34,389 nt of DNA from DAOTEJ01 sp035454085 (GTDB lineage: Bacteria > Pseudomonadota > Gammaproteobacteria > Burkholderiales > Burkholderiaceae_F): positions 1-34,389 of the forward strand of contig DAOTEJ010000021.1 in the NCBI GenBank assembly GCA_035454085.1, read 5' to 3'. Positions 24,809-32,568 of this stretch are shown in pieces. The position numbers and the translations under genes were made by a program. The notes beneath the pieces are model-generated. The model ran no database searches. It had not been told where the DNA came from and saw only the letters and a list, made by a program, of their open reading frames with translations. How positions within the stretch are numbered: position 1 is the stretch's first letter; every line of letters begins with the position of its first letter.

Positions 24809-25594
24809 ATGCCGATCTACCGCTTCGTTCAACCCCGCCTCGGCCGCGGCCGCCTCGACACCTGGCGTCTGCGGGCCTTCCGCATGGTGGCCCTGCTGGC
24901 CGCCCTGATCGCGATCTGCGCCGCAGGCCTCGCGCTGCTCGACAACTCGGACCGCGACTTCCAGGGCAAGCTCATGCTGGGCCTGTGGAACGCGCTCAAC
25001 CTGGTCACCACGCTGGGCGACTTTTCCAGCTTCGACGCCAAGCAGCGCGGCTTCATGCTGTTCATCATGCTCGGCGTCATCGGGCTGGGCGCCTACTCGA
25101 TGAGCCAGCTCACGGGCATCCTGTCGAGCGAGGCCGTGGTGGCCTACAAGGAAAACCGGGACATGGAAAAGACGCTGGACAAGCTCGCCGGCCACGCGGT
25201 GGTGATCGGCTACCTCGGGGTCGCCCGCACGCTCGCGCGCGGCCTGCGCGAGGGCGGCATGAGCGTGGTGATCATCGAGCGCGACGAGAGCGCGGCCACC
25301 CTGGCCTCGGACGAGGGCTTTCTCGTCGTCGAAGGCGAGGTGGGGGTCGACGACGACCTGCTGCTCAAGGCGCGCATCGACACCGCGCGCAGCCTGTTCG
25401 TGACCTCCGACGACGCCAACCGCAAGCTGGCGCTCACGCTGATGGCGCACACGCTCAACGCCAAGCTGCAGATCGTGGTCACCGGCGACAACGCGCGCTG
25501 GGGCGAGATGTTCCGCCGCGCCGGCGCCACCCACGTGCTGATCGGCGACCAGCTCATCGCCGAGGCCATGGCCCGCGCCGTGACGCAGGGCTGA
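24809..25594 (+). CDS. Two-TM ion channel with RCK/TrkA-N domain and atypical filter
   Basis: A 261-residue protein. TM1 is about 26-44, a pore-helix-like segment LWNALNLVTTLGDFSSF lies at 59-75, and TM2 about 82-104. The cytosolic part (about 128 to the end) is a TrkA-N/RCK Rossmann domain with GYLGVA (134-139) and the acidic end of strand 2 (IIERDE). The layout is that of a ligand-gated K+ channel such as MthK or Kch. The filter position reads TTLGDF where K+ channels have TVGYG, so potassium selectivity is doubtful. The RCK domain should bind a nucleotide or Ca2+. It is divergent from the ABC cluster and followed by a terminator. Confidence 0.85.
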   Translation: MPIYRFVQPRLGRGRLDTWRLRAFRMVALLAALIAICAAGLALLDNSDRDFQGKLMLGLWNALNLVTTLGDFSSFDAKQRGFMLFIMLGVIGLGAYSMSQLTGILSSEAVVAYKENRDMEKTLDKLAGHAVVIGYLGVARTLARGLREGGMSVVIIERDESAATLASDEGFLVVEGEVGVDDDLLLKARIDTARSLFVTSDDANRKLALTLMAHTLNAKLQIVVTGDNARWGEMFRRAGATHVLIGDQLIAEAMARAVTQG

Positions 25595-25620
25595 GCCCGC
25601 GCGGCGCACCGCCCAAAGAG

Positions 25621-25650
25621 CAACGGGGCCCGCAGGCCCCGTTGTCTTGT
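25621..25650. terminator. Intrinsic terminator between the RCK channel and dksA
   Basis: A perfect 10-bp stem (CAACGGGGCC / GGCCCCGTTG, loop CGCA) is followed by TCTTGT on the plus strand and CTCTTT on the minus strand. It lies between convergent genes, 26 bp after the channel stop. Confidence 0.75.
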
Positions 25651-25668
25651 CCGCCGAGCGCGCGCGGT

Positions 25669-26724
25669 TCAGTCGCCGTAGAGCTTCTGCTTGAGCTCGC
25701 GCCGCTGCTGCGCCTCGAGCGACAGCGTGGCCGTGGGCCGCGCCAGCAGTCGCGGAATGCCGATCGGCTCGCCGGTTTCTTCGCACCAGCCGTAGTCGCC
25801 GGAGTCGATGCGGGCGATCGAGGCCTGCACCTTCTTGAGCAGCTTGCGCTCGCGGTCGCGGGTGCGCAGCTCGAGGGCGTGCTCCTCCTCGATCGTGGCG
25901 CGGTCGGCGGGGTCGGGAACGATCACCGTCTCGCGCAGGTGCTCGGTGGTCTCGCCGGCGTTGGCGAGCAGCTCGCGCTCCATCTCGCGCAGCTGATGGC
26001 GGAAGAAATCGAGCTGGGCTTCGTTCATGTAGTCGGACTCGGGCATGCGCAGCATCTGCTCTTCAGTGAGCAGCTTGCGGCCGTTGACCACTACCGTGGA
26101 AGCACTGCGCGAAGCCGAGCGCTGCAGCAGGAAGTCCACCGCGGCGCGCACGTCGGTCGCCTCGCGCGGTGCGGCCACCTGGCGGGCGGCCGCACGCACG
26201 GGCGCTGCCCCGGTCGCGTCCACCGATGGCACGGACTTGGCCGAGCCGGCCGACTTGGCGGGCTTGGCAGGCGCAGCGCCCGCCTTGATGGGGGCGAGCG
26301 CCGGCTTGGTACCAGCGGGCTTGGCCGCCGGCTTGACGACCGCCTTGACGGCCGGCATTGGCTTGGCCACCGCCTTGACGGCCACGACGGCGCTGCGCTT
26401 GGGAGCGGGCTCCGGCTTCTTCGAGACGGCCTTGGCCACGACCTTCTTGGCCACNNNNNNNNNNNNNNNNNNNNNNNNNNNNNNNNNNNNNNNNNNNNNN
26501 NNNNNNNNNNNNNNNNNNNNNNNNNNNNNNNNNNNNNNNNNNNNNNNNNNNNNNGCCGTGGCCTTCTTGGCCGGCGCCTTGGCGACCGCCTTCTTCACGA
26601 CCTTGGGCGCCACCTTCGGCGCGGGCGCCTTGGACTTCACCGGGCTCTTGGCCGGCGCCTTCTTGGCGACCGCGGCCTTGGGCTTGGCGGCCTTCTTCGC
26701 TGCGACTTTCTTGGCTTGCGCCAT
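25669..26724 (-). CDS. dksA: RNA polymerase-binding protein DksA with long Ala/Lys/Pro extension, interrupted by an N gap
   Basis: A protein of about 350 residues as assembled. The N-terminal half is a low-complexity Ala/Lys/Pro region (MAQAKKVAAKKAAKPKAAVA onward), and the 100-N run lies in it. The C-terminal 140 or so residues are DksA: DYMNEAQLDFFRHQL starts the coiled coil, and the tip has the catalytic DPADRA (Asp, Asp, Ala as in E. coli D71/D74/A76), followed by ELRTRDRERKLLKKV. The zinc finger is degenerate: only the Cys of GWCEETGEPIGIPRLLARP remains, and TLSLEAQ stands where the second Cys pair would be. DksA with ppGpp controls rRNA and amino-acid promoters. ATG 26724 was chosen over an upstream GTG. 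Confidence 0.9.
   Translation of the reverse strand: MAQAKKVAAKKAAKPKAAVAKKAPAKSPVKSKAPAPKVAPKVVKKAVAKAPAKKATXXXXXXXXXXXXXXXXXXXXXXXXXXXXXXXXXXVAKKVVAKAVSKKPEPAPKRSAVVAVKAVAKPMPAVKAVVKPAAKPAGTKPALAPIKAGAAPAKPAKSAGSAKSVPSVDATGAAPVRAAARQVAAPREATDVRAAVDFLLQRSASRSASTVVVNGRKLLTEEQMLRMPESDYMNEAQLDFFRHQLREMERELLANAGETTEHLRETVIVPDPADRATIEEEHALELRTRDRERKLLKKVQASIARIDSGDYGWCEETGEPIGIPRLLARPTATLSLEAQQRRELKQKLYGD
26455..26554. other. Assembly gap (100 N) in the repetitive N-terminal part of dksA
   Basis: Exactly 100 N within an Ala/Lys/Pro-coding repeat (GCC-AAG-AAG type codons). Frame is the same on both sides at this length. Repeat collapse is the likely cause. Confidence 0.98.
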
Positions 26725-26760
26725 TGCTCCCGTCCCTCTTTGCGTCGTCACGGCCCGGCG

Positions 26761-27744
26761 TCAACGCGCCAGGCACGCCTCCAGCCCCTTGAGGATCGCC
26801 TGCTTGGGCAGATTGCGCCCAATGAAGACGATCTTGCTCGATGGCTTTTCTTCCTTGCCCCAGGGCCTTCCCACATCCGCCCCCATGAGCATGTGCACGC
26901 CCTGGAAGATCATGCGGCGCTGGGTGCCGTCCATGAAAAGCACGCCTTTATACCTAAGCAGGTCCTGCCCGTAAACCTGAGTCAGCGCGCCAAGATACTC
27001 CTCGAGCTTGGCCGGATCGAAGGGCTTGCCGCTCTGGAACACGAAGGCGCTGATGTCGCCGTCATGATGGTGATGCGCCTCACCGGACAGGAAGCCGGGG
27101 TCGATGTCGAGCACCGCGTTCAGGTTGAAGCCGCGCAGGTCCAGCACCTCCGTGATCGGCACCTGGCCCAGGTGCACGTCCCGGATTGGTGCACGCGGGT
27201 TCATCGCCGCGAGCCGCGCGCGCAACGCGGCGGCCTCCTCGGCGCTGACCAGATCGGTCTTGGACAGCAGGATGCGGTCGGCGAAGCCCACCTGGTTCTG
27301 CGCCTCGGCCTGCGCGTCGAGCGTGGCCGGACCGTGCTTGGCATCGACCACGGTGACCACGGCGTCGAGCAGGTAGTACTCGGCCACCCCATCGTCCATG
27401 AAGAAGGTCTGCGTCACCGGGCCGGGATTGGCCATGCCCGTGGTCTCGATGATCACGTGGTCGAAGCTCACCTCCTTGCGTTCGCGCTTGTCGCGCAGCT
27501 CCGCCAGGATGCGCACCAGGTCGCCGCGCACCGTGCAGCAGATGCAGCCGTTGTTCATCTCCACGATCTGCTCGTCGGTGTCGCGCACCAGCAGTTCGTT
27601 GTCGACGCCCTCCGGCCCGAACTCGTTTTCAATCACCGCGATCTTGTGGCCGTGCGGCTCGGCCAGGATGCGGTTGAGCAAGGTGGTCTTGCCCGCGCCC
27701 AGAAAGCCGGTGAGCACGGTGACGGGAACTTGGGATTCGGTCAT
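26761..27744 (-). CDS. CobW/COG0523-family GTPase, putative zinc metallochaperone
   Basis: A 327-residue G3E GTPase. Walker A is GFLGAGKT (13-20). The metal-binding CICC (67-70, in MNNGCICCTVRGDL) is the COG0523 signature. ETTGMANPGPV forms the switch region, SKTDLV is the NKxD equivalent, and a His-rich HHHHDGD sits before the C-terminal CobW_C domain. Members include YjiA, ZigA and ZNG1, which handle Zn2+ and, in some cases, deliver it to client enzymes under zinc shortage. It lies 36 bp upstream of dksA on the same strand, a pairing common in Burkholderiales. No Zur-type dyad is visible upstream. Confidence 0.9.
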   Translation of the reverse strand: MTESQVPVTVLTGFLGAGKTTLLNRILAEPHGHKIAVIENEFGPEGVDNELLVRDTDEQIVEMNNGCICCTVRGDLVRILAELRDKRERKEVSFDHVIIETTGMANPGPVTQTFFMDDGVAEYYLLDAVVTVVDAKHGPATLDAQAEAQNQVGFADRILLSKTDLVSAEEAAALRARLAAMNPRAPIRDVHLGQVPITEVLDLRGFNLNAVLDIDPGFLSGEAHHHHDGDISAFVFQSGKPFDPAKLEEYLGALTQVYGQDLLRYKGVLFMDGTQRRMIFQGVHMLMGADVGRPWGKEEKPSSKIVFIGRNLPKQAILKGLEACLAR

Positions 27745-27840
27745 GAGTTTGGAGCCGGTGCGCGCAGGGCGGGTTCAGGAGGCCGCAGGCCACGGGCCGC
27801 GGCGGAGAAGGTCAGTCAGGTGGGGGCGGACGGCGCCGGA

Positions 27841-29055
27841 TCAAGCCCCCAGGCGCTCGAGCCACAGCCCCTTGAGGTACTCGCCCTCGGGGTGGGTCAT
27901 GAGCAGCGGGTGGTCGAAGCCCGCGCCCAGGCGCGCGCGCATCCACATGTCGGCACGCGCGTCGATCACCGCCCCGGCCACGATCTTCTGAAACAGATCC
28001 ACGTCGATCGCCCCCGAGCACGAGAAGCTCAACAAGTGTCCGCCCGGCCGAAGCAGGCGCAGGCCGTTGAGGCTGATGTCCTTGTAGGCGCGCGCCGCGC
28101 GGTCCACGTGATGGTGGCTCGACGCGAACTTTGGCGGATCGAGCACCACCAGATCGAAGGTCTCGCCCGCCTCGCGCAGGCGACGCAGTTGCTCGAACAC
28201 GTCGGCCTCGATCCACTGCGCCCGATCCGGCGCAAAGCCGTTGCGCTCGGTGTTGTCGCGCGCCAGCGCCAGCGCCTCGGCCGACGAGTCGATCGACACC
28301 ACTTCCTCGGCGCCGCCCGCCAGCAGCGCCAGCGAGAAGCCTCCCGTGTAGCAGAAGCAGTTGAGCGCGCGCAGTCCGCGGCCGTGGCGGGCGCGGAAGT
28401 CCTCGGCGATGCGCCGCGCCAGCGCGCGGTTGTCGCGCTGGTCGATGTAGAAGCCGGTCTTGTGGCCGCGGCGCACGTCCACGCCGTAGCGCACGCCGTG
28501 CTCCTGCACCTCGACCAGCGCGGGCGGCTCGGCGCCGGCGATCACCCCGGTGGTCTCGGTCAGGCCCTCGCGGGCGCGCGTGGCCGCATCCGAGCGGTCG
28601 TACACGTCGGTGCAGCCGCTCGCCGCGAGCAGCGCCTCGAGCAGCACCGCGCGCTGCGCCTCGACCCCCGCGGCCTGGAACTGCGTGACGAGCTGGCGGC
28701 CGTAGCGGTCGACGATCAGCCCGGGCAGGCCGTCGGCCTCGCCGAACACCAGGCGCACCGCGTCGGTGTCGGCCATCAGCGGCGCGCGGGCCGCGACGGC
28801 CGCGGCGACGCGCGCGCGCAGCCAGGCCTCGTCGGGCAGCTCCTCCTCGGCCCAGGTCCAGCAGCGCGCGCGGATCTGCGAGGCGGGCGAAAAGGCTGCC
28901 CAGGCCAGGAAGCGGCCGTCGGCGCCGCGCACGCGGACCCGCTCGCCCGGGCCCGGCCGGCCACGGACCTCGGCCACCGCCGTGGCATAGATCCAGGGGT
29001 GGCGGCGCAGCAGCGACTTTTCCTTGCCGGGCTTGAGAACGAGTTCGGCGCTCAT
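27841..29055 (-). CDS. rlmI: 23S rRNA m5C1962 methyltransferase, RlmI family
   Basis: A 404-residue protein. The N-terminal PUA domain (about 1-80, starting MSAELVLKPGKEKSLLRRHP) binds RNA. A central domain precedes the Rossmann methyltransferase, with NCFCYTGGFSLALL as SAM motif I, DPPKFA as the catalytic-loop motif IV, and LSFSCSG holding the cysteine expected to attack C6 of the target cytosine. In E. coli, RlmI methylates C1962 of 23S rRNA. GAAGGAT six bases upstream supports ATG 29055. It sits between xerC (113-bp gap without visible features) and the COG0523 gene. Confidence 0.88.
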   Translation of the reverse strand: MSAELVLKPGKEKSLLRRHPWIYATAVAEVRGRPGPGERVRVRGADGRFLAWAAFSPASQIRARCWTWAEEELPDEAWLRARVAAAVAARAPLMADTDAVRLVFGEADGLPGLIVDRYGRQLVTQFQAAGVEAQRAVLLEALLAASGCTDVYDRSDAATRAREGLTETTGVIAGAEPPALVEVQEHGVRYGVDVRRGHKTGFYIDQRDNRALARRIAEDFRARHGRGLRALNCFCYTGGFSLALLAGGAEEVVSIDSSAEALALARDNTERNGFAPDRAQWIEADVFEQLRRLREAGETFDLVVLDPPKFASSHHHVDRAARAYKDISLNGLRLLRPGGHLLSFSCSGAIDVDLFQKIVAGAVIDARADMWMRARLGAGFDHPLLMTHPEGEYLKGLWLERLGA

Positions 29056-29168
29056 GCAGATCCTTCGGGGCTCGCGCCGTCGCGCCGGGGCAGACCGGCG
29101 CGCGGGCGTCGCGCGGGGCGGGATTGTCGCCCATGCGGGCGCAGGGCGGCGTGCCTCGGCGCCGAGCC

Positions 29169-30107
29169 TCAGGACTTGCGCTTGGCGCGGGGGTGAGCGC
29201 TGTCGTAAGCGCGCGCGAGGTGCTGCCAGTCGAGCTGGGTGTAGATCTGGGTGGTGGCGATGTTGGCGTGACCGAGCAACTCCTGCACCGCGCGCAGGTC
29301 GCCCGAGCTTTGCAGCAGATGCGAGGCAAAGGAGTGGCGCAGCACGTGCGGATGCACGGGCACGCCCAGGCCAGCCTCGCGCGCCAGGCGTGCCAGGCGC
29401 AGCTGCACGCTGCGCGCCGCGAGCCGGGTGCCGCGCTCCGACACGAACAGCGCACGCTCGGCGGGACGCGCGCGTTCTGCGCGCACCGCCAGCCACGCGC
29501 GCAGCGCCTGTGCCGCCTGGGCGCCCACCGGCACCGTGCGCTGCTTGCGGCCCTTGCCCAGGAGCGTGGCCTCGCCTGAGTCGAGATCGAGCCAGCTCAC
29601 CGAGGCGGGCAGACCCTCGCCCGCGGCAAAGGCACGCCAATCCAGCGAGACCAGCTCCGCCAGGCGCAGTCCGCTGGAGTACAGCAACTCCACCAGCGCG
29701 TGGTCGCGCCGCGCCAGCCAGGAACCGTCGCCCTCGAACGCCGCCAGGCTCACCGCCTGGTCGGCCGAGAGTGCCTTGGGCAGACGCTTGGGGCGACGCG
29801 GCGCGCGCACGCCGGCCGCGGGGTTGGCCTCGATCTCGCCGCGCTGGCCCAACCACTTGAAGAAGCCGCGCCAGGCGGACAGCAGCCGCGCCAGCGAGGC
29901 CGGCCCCAGCCCCTGGCCGTGCAGTTGTGCCACGCAGCGCCGCACCTCGTGCGCGCCGAATTCGGCCAGCGGCCGCTCGCCCGCCGCCAGCGCCAGATGC
30001 GCCAGGTCGCGGCGGTAGCCCGCGACGGTGTGCCCGGACAGGCGCCGCAGCCGGGCCAGCTCGTCGAGGTAGGCCTCGATGCGCTCGGCGGCCGGCGCCG
30101 GGTTCAT
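29169..30107 (-). CDS. xerC: Site-specific tyrosine recombinase XerC
   Basis: A 312-residue recombinase with the full catalytic set: R148 (SSGLRLAEL), K185 (LGKGRKQR), H254 and R257 (HPHVLRHSF), H280 (LGHANI) and nucleophile Y289 (TQIYTQLD). The N-terminal SAM-like core-binding domain spans about 5-95. With XerD it resolves chromosome dimers at dif. Its place in the dapF-DUF484-xerC order is the standard proteobacterial location, so it is a housekeeping recombinase and not a phage or integron integrase. The ATG at 30107 overlaps the DUF484 stop by ATGA. Confidence 0.94.
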   Translation of the reverse strand: MNPAPAAERIEAYLDELARLRRLSGHTVAGYRRDLAHLALAAGERPLAEFGAHEVRRCVAQLHGQGLGPASLARLLSAWRGFFKWLGQRGEIEANPAAGVRAPRRPKRLPKALSADQAVSLAAFEGDGSWLARRDHALVELLYSSGLRLAELVSLDWRAFAAGEGLPASVSWLDLDSGEATLLGKGRKQRTVPVGAQAAQALRAWLAVRAERARPAERALFVSERGTRLAARSVQLRLARLAREAGLGVPVHPHVLRHSFASHLLQSSGDLRAVQELLGHANIATTQIYTQLDWQHLARAYDSAHPRAKRKS

Positions 30108-30778
30108 CGGGCCAGGCGCAGCAGCGCCGCCCCGGCGATGTCGGCGATGCGGCGCAGGAAGACCGTGCCCATGGTGACGTGGAAGCGGTCCTTGTCGGGC
30201 GAGCCCAGCACCACCAGCCCGAAGGTCTGGTCGGCACCCGCGGCGCGCAGCGGCAGCATCACCAGGCTCTGCACCGCCGCCGGGTCGTGGTTGAGCCAGG
30301 CGGCGGGCTCGAAGCCCACGTTGGCGCCGCAGTAGGGCGACAGCATCGAGTTGGCCAGGGCCGGTGCGTCCTCGTTCACCGCCGAGGCGGCGGGCAGGTG
30401 CGCGAACTCGTCGCGCACCCGCCACAGGCGCACCGCGCCGTAGGGCACGTCGAAGATGCGCTTGAGCTCCTCGATCACCGTCTCGGGCATGAAGCTGGGA
30501 TCGGTCTGCTGCAGCAGCTGGCGCGCCCAGGACACCAGCAGCTCGACCAGCCGGTCGTTCTCCTGGCCGTGACCGATCAGCTCGGCCATGCGCGCCTCGA
30601 GCGACTTGATGCGCTCGCGCAGCAGCATGGACTGGCGCTCGACCAGCGAGATCGCCTGCCCGTTGGTGGGGTGCGGCAGGAGCAGCCCGCTGAGCAGTTC
30701 GGGGTTCTGGTCGAAGAAGTCCGGGTGCTCGCGCAGGTAGTGCGCAACGTCCTGGACGCTGAGTGGGCTTGCAGTCAT
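30104..30778 (-). CDS. DUF484 family protein
   Basis: A 224-residue cytosolic protein. The N-terminus VAHYLREHPDFFDQNPELLS and the next segment with LPHP are the DUF484 signature. A coiled-coil region (about 45-75, LVERQSMLLRERIKSLEARM) follows, and then a GAF-like domain (about 85-224) with MLPLRAAG and GLVVLGSPDKDRF. The function is not established. The family is almost always between dapF and xerC, as here, with ATGA overlaps on both sides, so all three are translated from one mRNA. Confidence 0.9.
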   Translation of the reverse strand: MTASPLSVQDVAHYLREHPDFFDQNPELLSGLLLPHPTNGQAISLVERQSMLLRERIKSLEARMAELIGHGQENDRLVELLVSWARQLLQQTDPSFMPETVIEELKRIFDVPYGAVRLWRVRDEFAHLPAASAVNEDAPALANSMLSPYCGANVGFEPAAWLNHDPAAVQSLVMLPLRAAGADQTFGLVVLGSPDKDRFHVTMGTVFLRRIADIAGAALLRLAR

Positions 30779-31641
30779 GAGAGTTCTATCTCGCCGGTGA
30801 AAACCGTGTCGGCCGGGCCGGTCAGCCAGACGGAGCGCGGCACTGCCGCGTCCAGACCGTCCCAGGCAATGTTGAGGATGCCGCCGCGGGTGTGCACCGC
30901 GACGCGCGCATCGAGCAGGCCACGAAGCATGCCCGCCACGGCGGCGGCGCAAGCGCCGGTGCCGCAGGCCAGAGTCTCGCCCACGCCCCGCTCCCACACG
31001 CGCAGGCGCACGCTGCCGCGGTCCTGCACCTGCATGAAGCCCGCGTTGACGCGGCGCGGGAAGCGGGCGTGATGCTCGATCACCGGGCCGTCCTTGGCCA
31101 CCGGCGCGGCGTCCACGTCCTCGACCACCTGCACCGCGTGCGGGTTGCCCATCGACAGCACCGAGATCCACGCCACCCGCCCGTGCACCGCAAGCGGCCA
31201 GAGGGTGTCGCGGCCCGCGGCACGGGGCTCGAGGCCGGCGGCATCGAAGGGCACGCGCGCCGGCTCGAACACGGGCGGCCCCATGTCCACGCTCACCTGG
31301 CCGTCGGCCTCGAGGCGCGGCTCGATCACGCCGGCCAGGGTCTCGACGCGGATCGCGCGCTTGGCGGTGAGCCCGGCCTCGTGAACGAAGCGCACGAAGC
31401 AGCGCGCGCCGTTGCCGCACTGCTCCACCTCGCCGCCGTCGGCGTTGAAGATGCGGTAGCGGAAGTCCACCCCGGGCTGCAGCGCCGGCTCGACCACCAG
31501 GATCTGGTCGGCCCCCACCCCGAGGCGGCGGTCGGCCAGGTGGCGCAGTTGCGCGGCCTCCAGCGCGAAGGGCTGGCGCACGCCGTCGAGCACGACGAAG
31601 TCGTTGCCCGCCCCCTGCATCTTGGTGAAGCGCACCTTCAT
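30775..31641 (-). CDS. dapF: Diaminopimelate epimerase
   Basis: A 288-residue two-fold-symmetric, cofactor-free epimerase that converts LL- to meso-diaminopimelate for lysine and peptidoglycan synthesis. The two catalytic cysteines are C75 (EQCGNGAR) and C226 (ACGTGA). The start MKVRFTKMQGAGNDFVVLDG is the conserved N-terminus, which supports ATG 31641. SMGNPHAV (163-170) is another family motif. It overlaps the DUF484 gene by ATGA and follows the acyltransferases with a 48-bp gap. Confidence 0.95.
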   Translation of the reverse strand: MKVRFTKMQGAGNDFVVLDGVRQPFALEAAQLRHLADRRLGVGADQILVVEPALQPGVDFRYRIFNADGGEVEQCGNGARCFVRFVHEAGLTAKRAIRVETLAGVIEPRLEADGQVSVDMGPPVFEPARVPFDAAGLEPRAAGRDTLWPLAVHGRVAWISVLSMGNPHAVQVVEDVDAAPVAKDGPVIEHHARFPRRVNAGFMQVQDRGSVRLRVWERGVGETLACGTGACAAAVAGMLRGLLDARVAVHTRGGILNIAWDGLDAAVPRSVWLTGPADTVFTGEIELS

Positions 31642-31689
31642 GCACGCATTATGCCGAGGGCAGCGCCGGCGCCGGAGGGGCTTGGGCGC

Positions 31690-32568
31690 TCAGTAGACCG
31701 ATGGCGCCCCGGGCGGGCGCGTCTTGAAGCGGCGGTGGGTCCAGAGGTACTGGTCGGGCATCTGCAGCACCCAGCGCTCGATCTCGCGGTTCATGCGCTC
31801 GGTGTCGGCCTCGACCGAGTCGGTGGGGAAGTCGGCCCAGGGCTGCCCGAAGTGCAGGGTGTAGCCCTGCTCGGTCATCTCGGTCACCGCCATCACCACC
31901 TTGGCCTCGGTGAGCCTGGCCAGGCGCGAGACCATCGGCACGGTGGCCGCCGGCACGCCGAAGAAGGGCACGAACACCGAGTTCGTGATGCCGTGGTCCA
32001 TGTCGGGCAGGTAGTAAAAGGGCAGGCCCTCGCGCAGGGCGCGGATCACCGGCCGCAGGTCGTTCTTGTCGCTCTTGGCCACCAGCACGGGATCGTTGAA
32101 GCGGCTGCGGCCCTCGAGCAGCCGCCGGTCCCAGGTGGCGTTCGACTGCTTCTGATAGATCGAGACGCCGCGCGTGATCAGGTTGAAGCGCAGGCCGCCC
32201 GCGTCCAGGCCCGCAAAGTGCGGCGCGATCATGATCAGCGGACGGTTGGCCGCGTTCTCGGCGATCGCCAGCCCCTCCACCCGCACGTAGTCGCGCAGCC
32301 GCTCGGCCGAGCCCTGCCACAGCACCGCGTGGTCGAGCGCACCGCGCGCGAGGTTGCGGAAGCACTGCCGCGCCACCGCCACGCGGCGCTGCCTGGGCCA
32401 GTCGGGGAAGCAGGCGGCCAGATTGGCGAGCGTCACGCGCCGGCGCGGCACCGCCACCCACCACAAGAAGTCGCCGATCCACCCCCCCAGGCGGGTGCGT
32501 GAGGCCTGGCTCCAGCCCCCCGTGGCGTTGATCAGCGCAATCCACGCCCTCGCGAGGAGGTCGTTCAC
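31690..32568 (-). CDS. Lipid A biosynthesis acyltransferase (LpxL/HtrB family), second copy
   Basis: A 292-residue membrane-associated acyltransferase. The catalytic HX4D is H117-D122 in APHFAGLDAGG. FYYLPDMDHG and VFVPFFGVPAATVP are conserved LpxL segments, and the C-terminus has RMNREIERWVLQMPDQYLW. An N-terminal amphipathic or hydrophobic helix lies around 28-40. The start is GTG 32568, overlapping the first copy by GTGA. The family adds secondary acyl chains to Kdo2-lipid IVA at the inner membrane. The two adjacent copies probably place different chains, like LpxL and LpxM. Confidence 0.9.
   Translation of the reverse strand: MNDLLARAWIALINATGGWSQASRTRLGGWIGDFLWWVAVPRRRVTLANLAACFPDWPRQRRVAVARQCFRNLARGALDHAVLWQGSAERLRDYVRVEGLAIAENAANRPLIMIAPHFAGLDAGGLRFNLITRGVSIYQKQSNATWDRRLLEGRSRFNDPVLVAKSDKNDLRPVIRALREGLPFYYLPDMDHGITNSVFVPFFGVPAATVPMVSRLARLTEAKVVMAVTEMTEQGYTLHFGQPWADFPTDSVEADTERMNREIERWVLQMPDQYLWTHRRFKTRPPGAPSVY

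Noticed and set aside
24784..29196. Very long open frame of about 1470 codons on the plus strand, and a similar one at 2831-5659
   Set aside because: Both run antisense to well-identified genes and have His/Gln/Arg-rich composition typical of shadow frames in GC-rich DNA.
29169..30107. Tyrosine recombinase as a sign of a mobile element
   Set aside because: All features and the dapF-DUF484 context mark it as chromosomal XerC. No attachment-site repeats or cargo genes are present.
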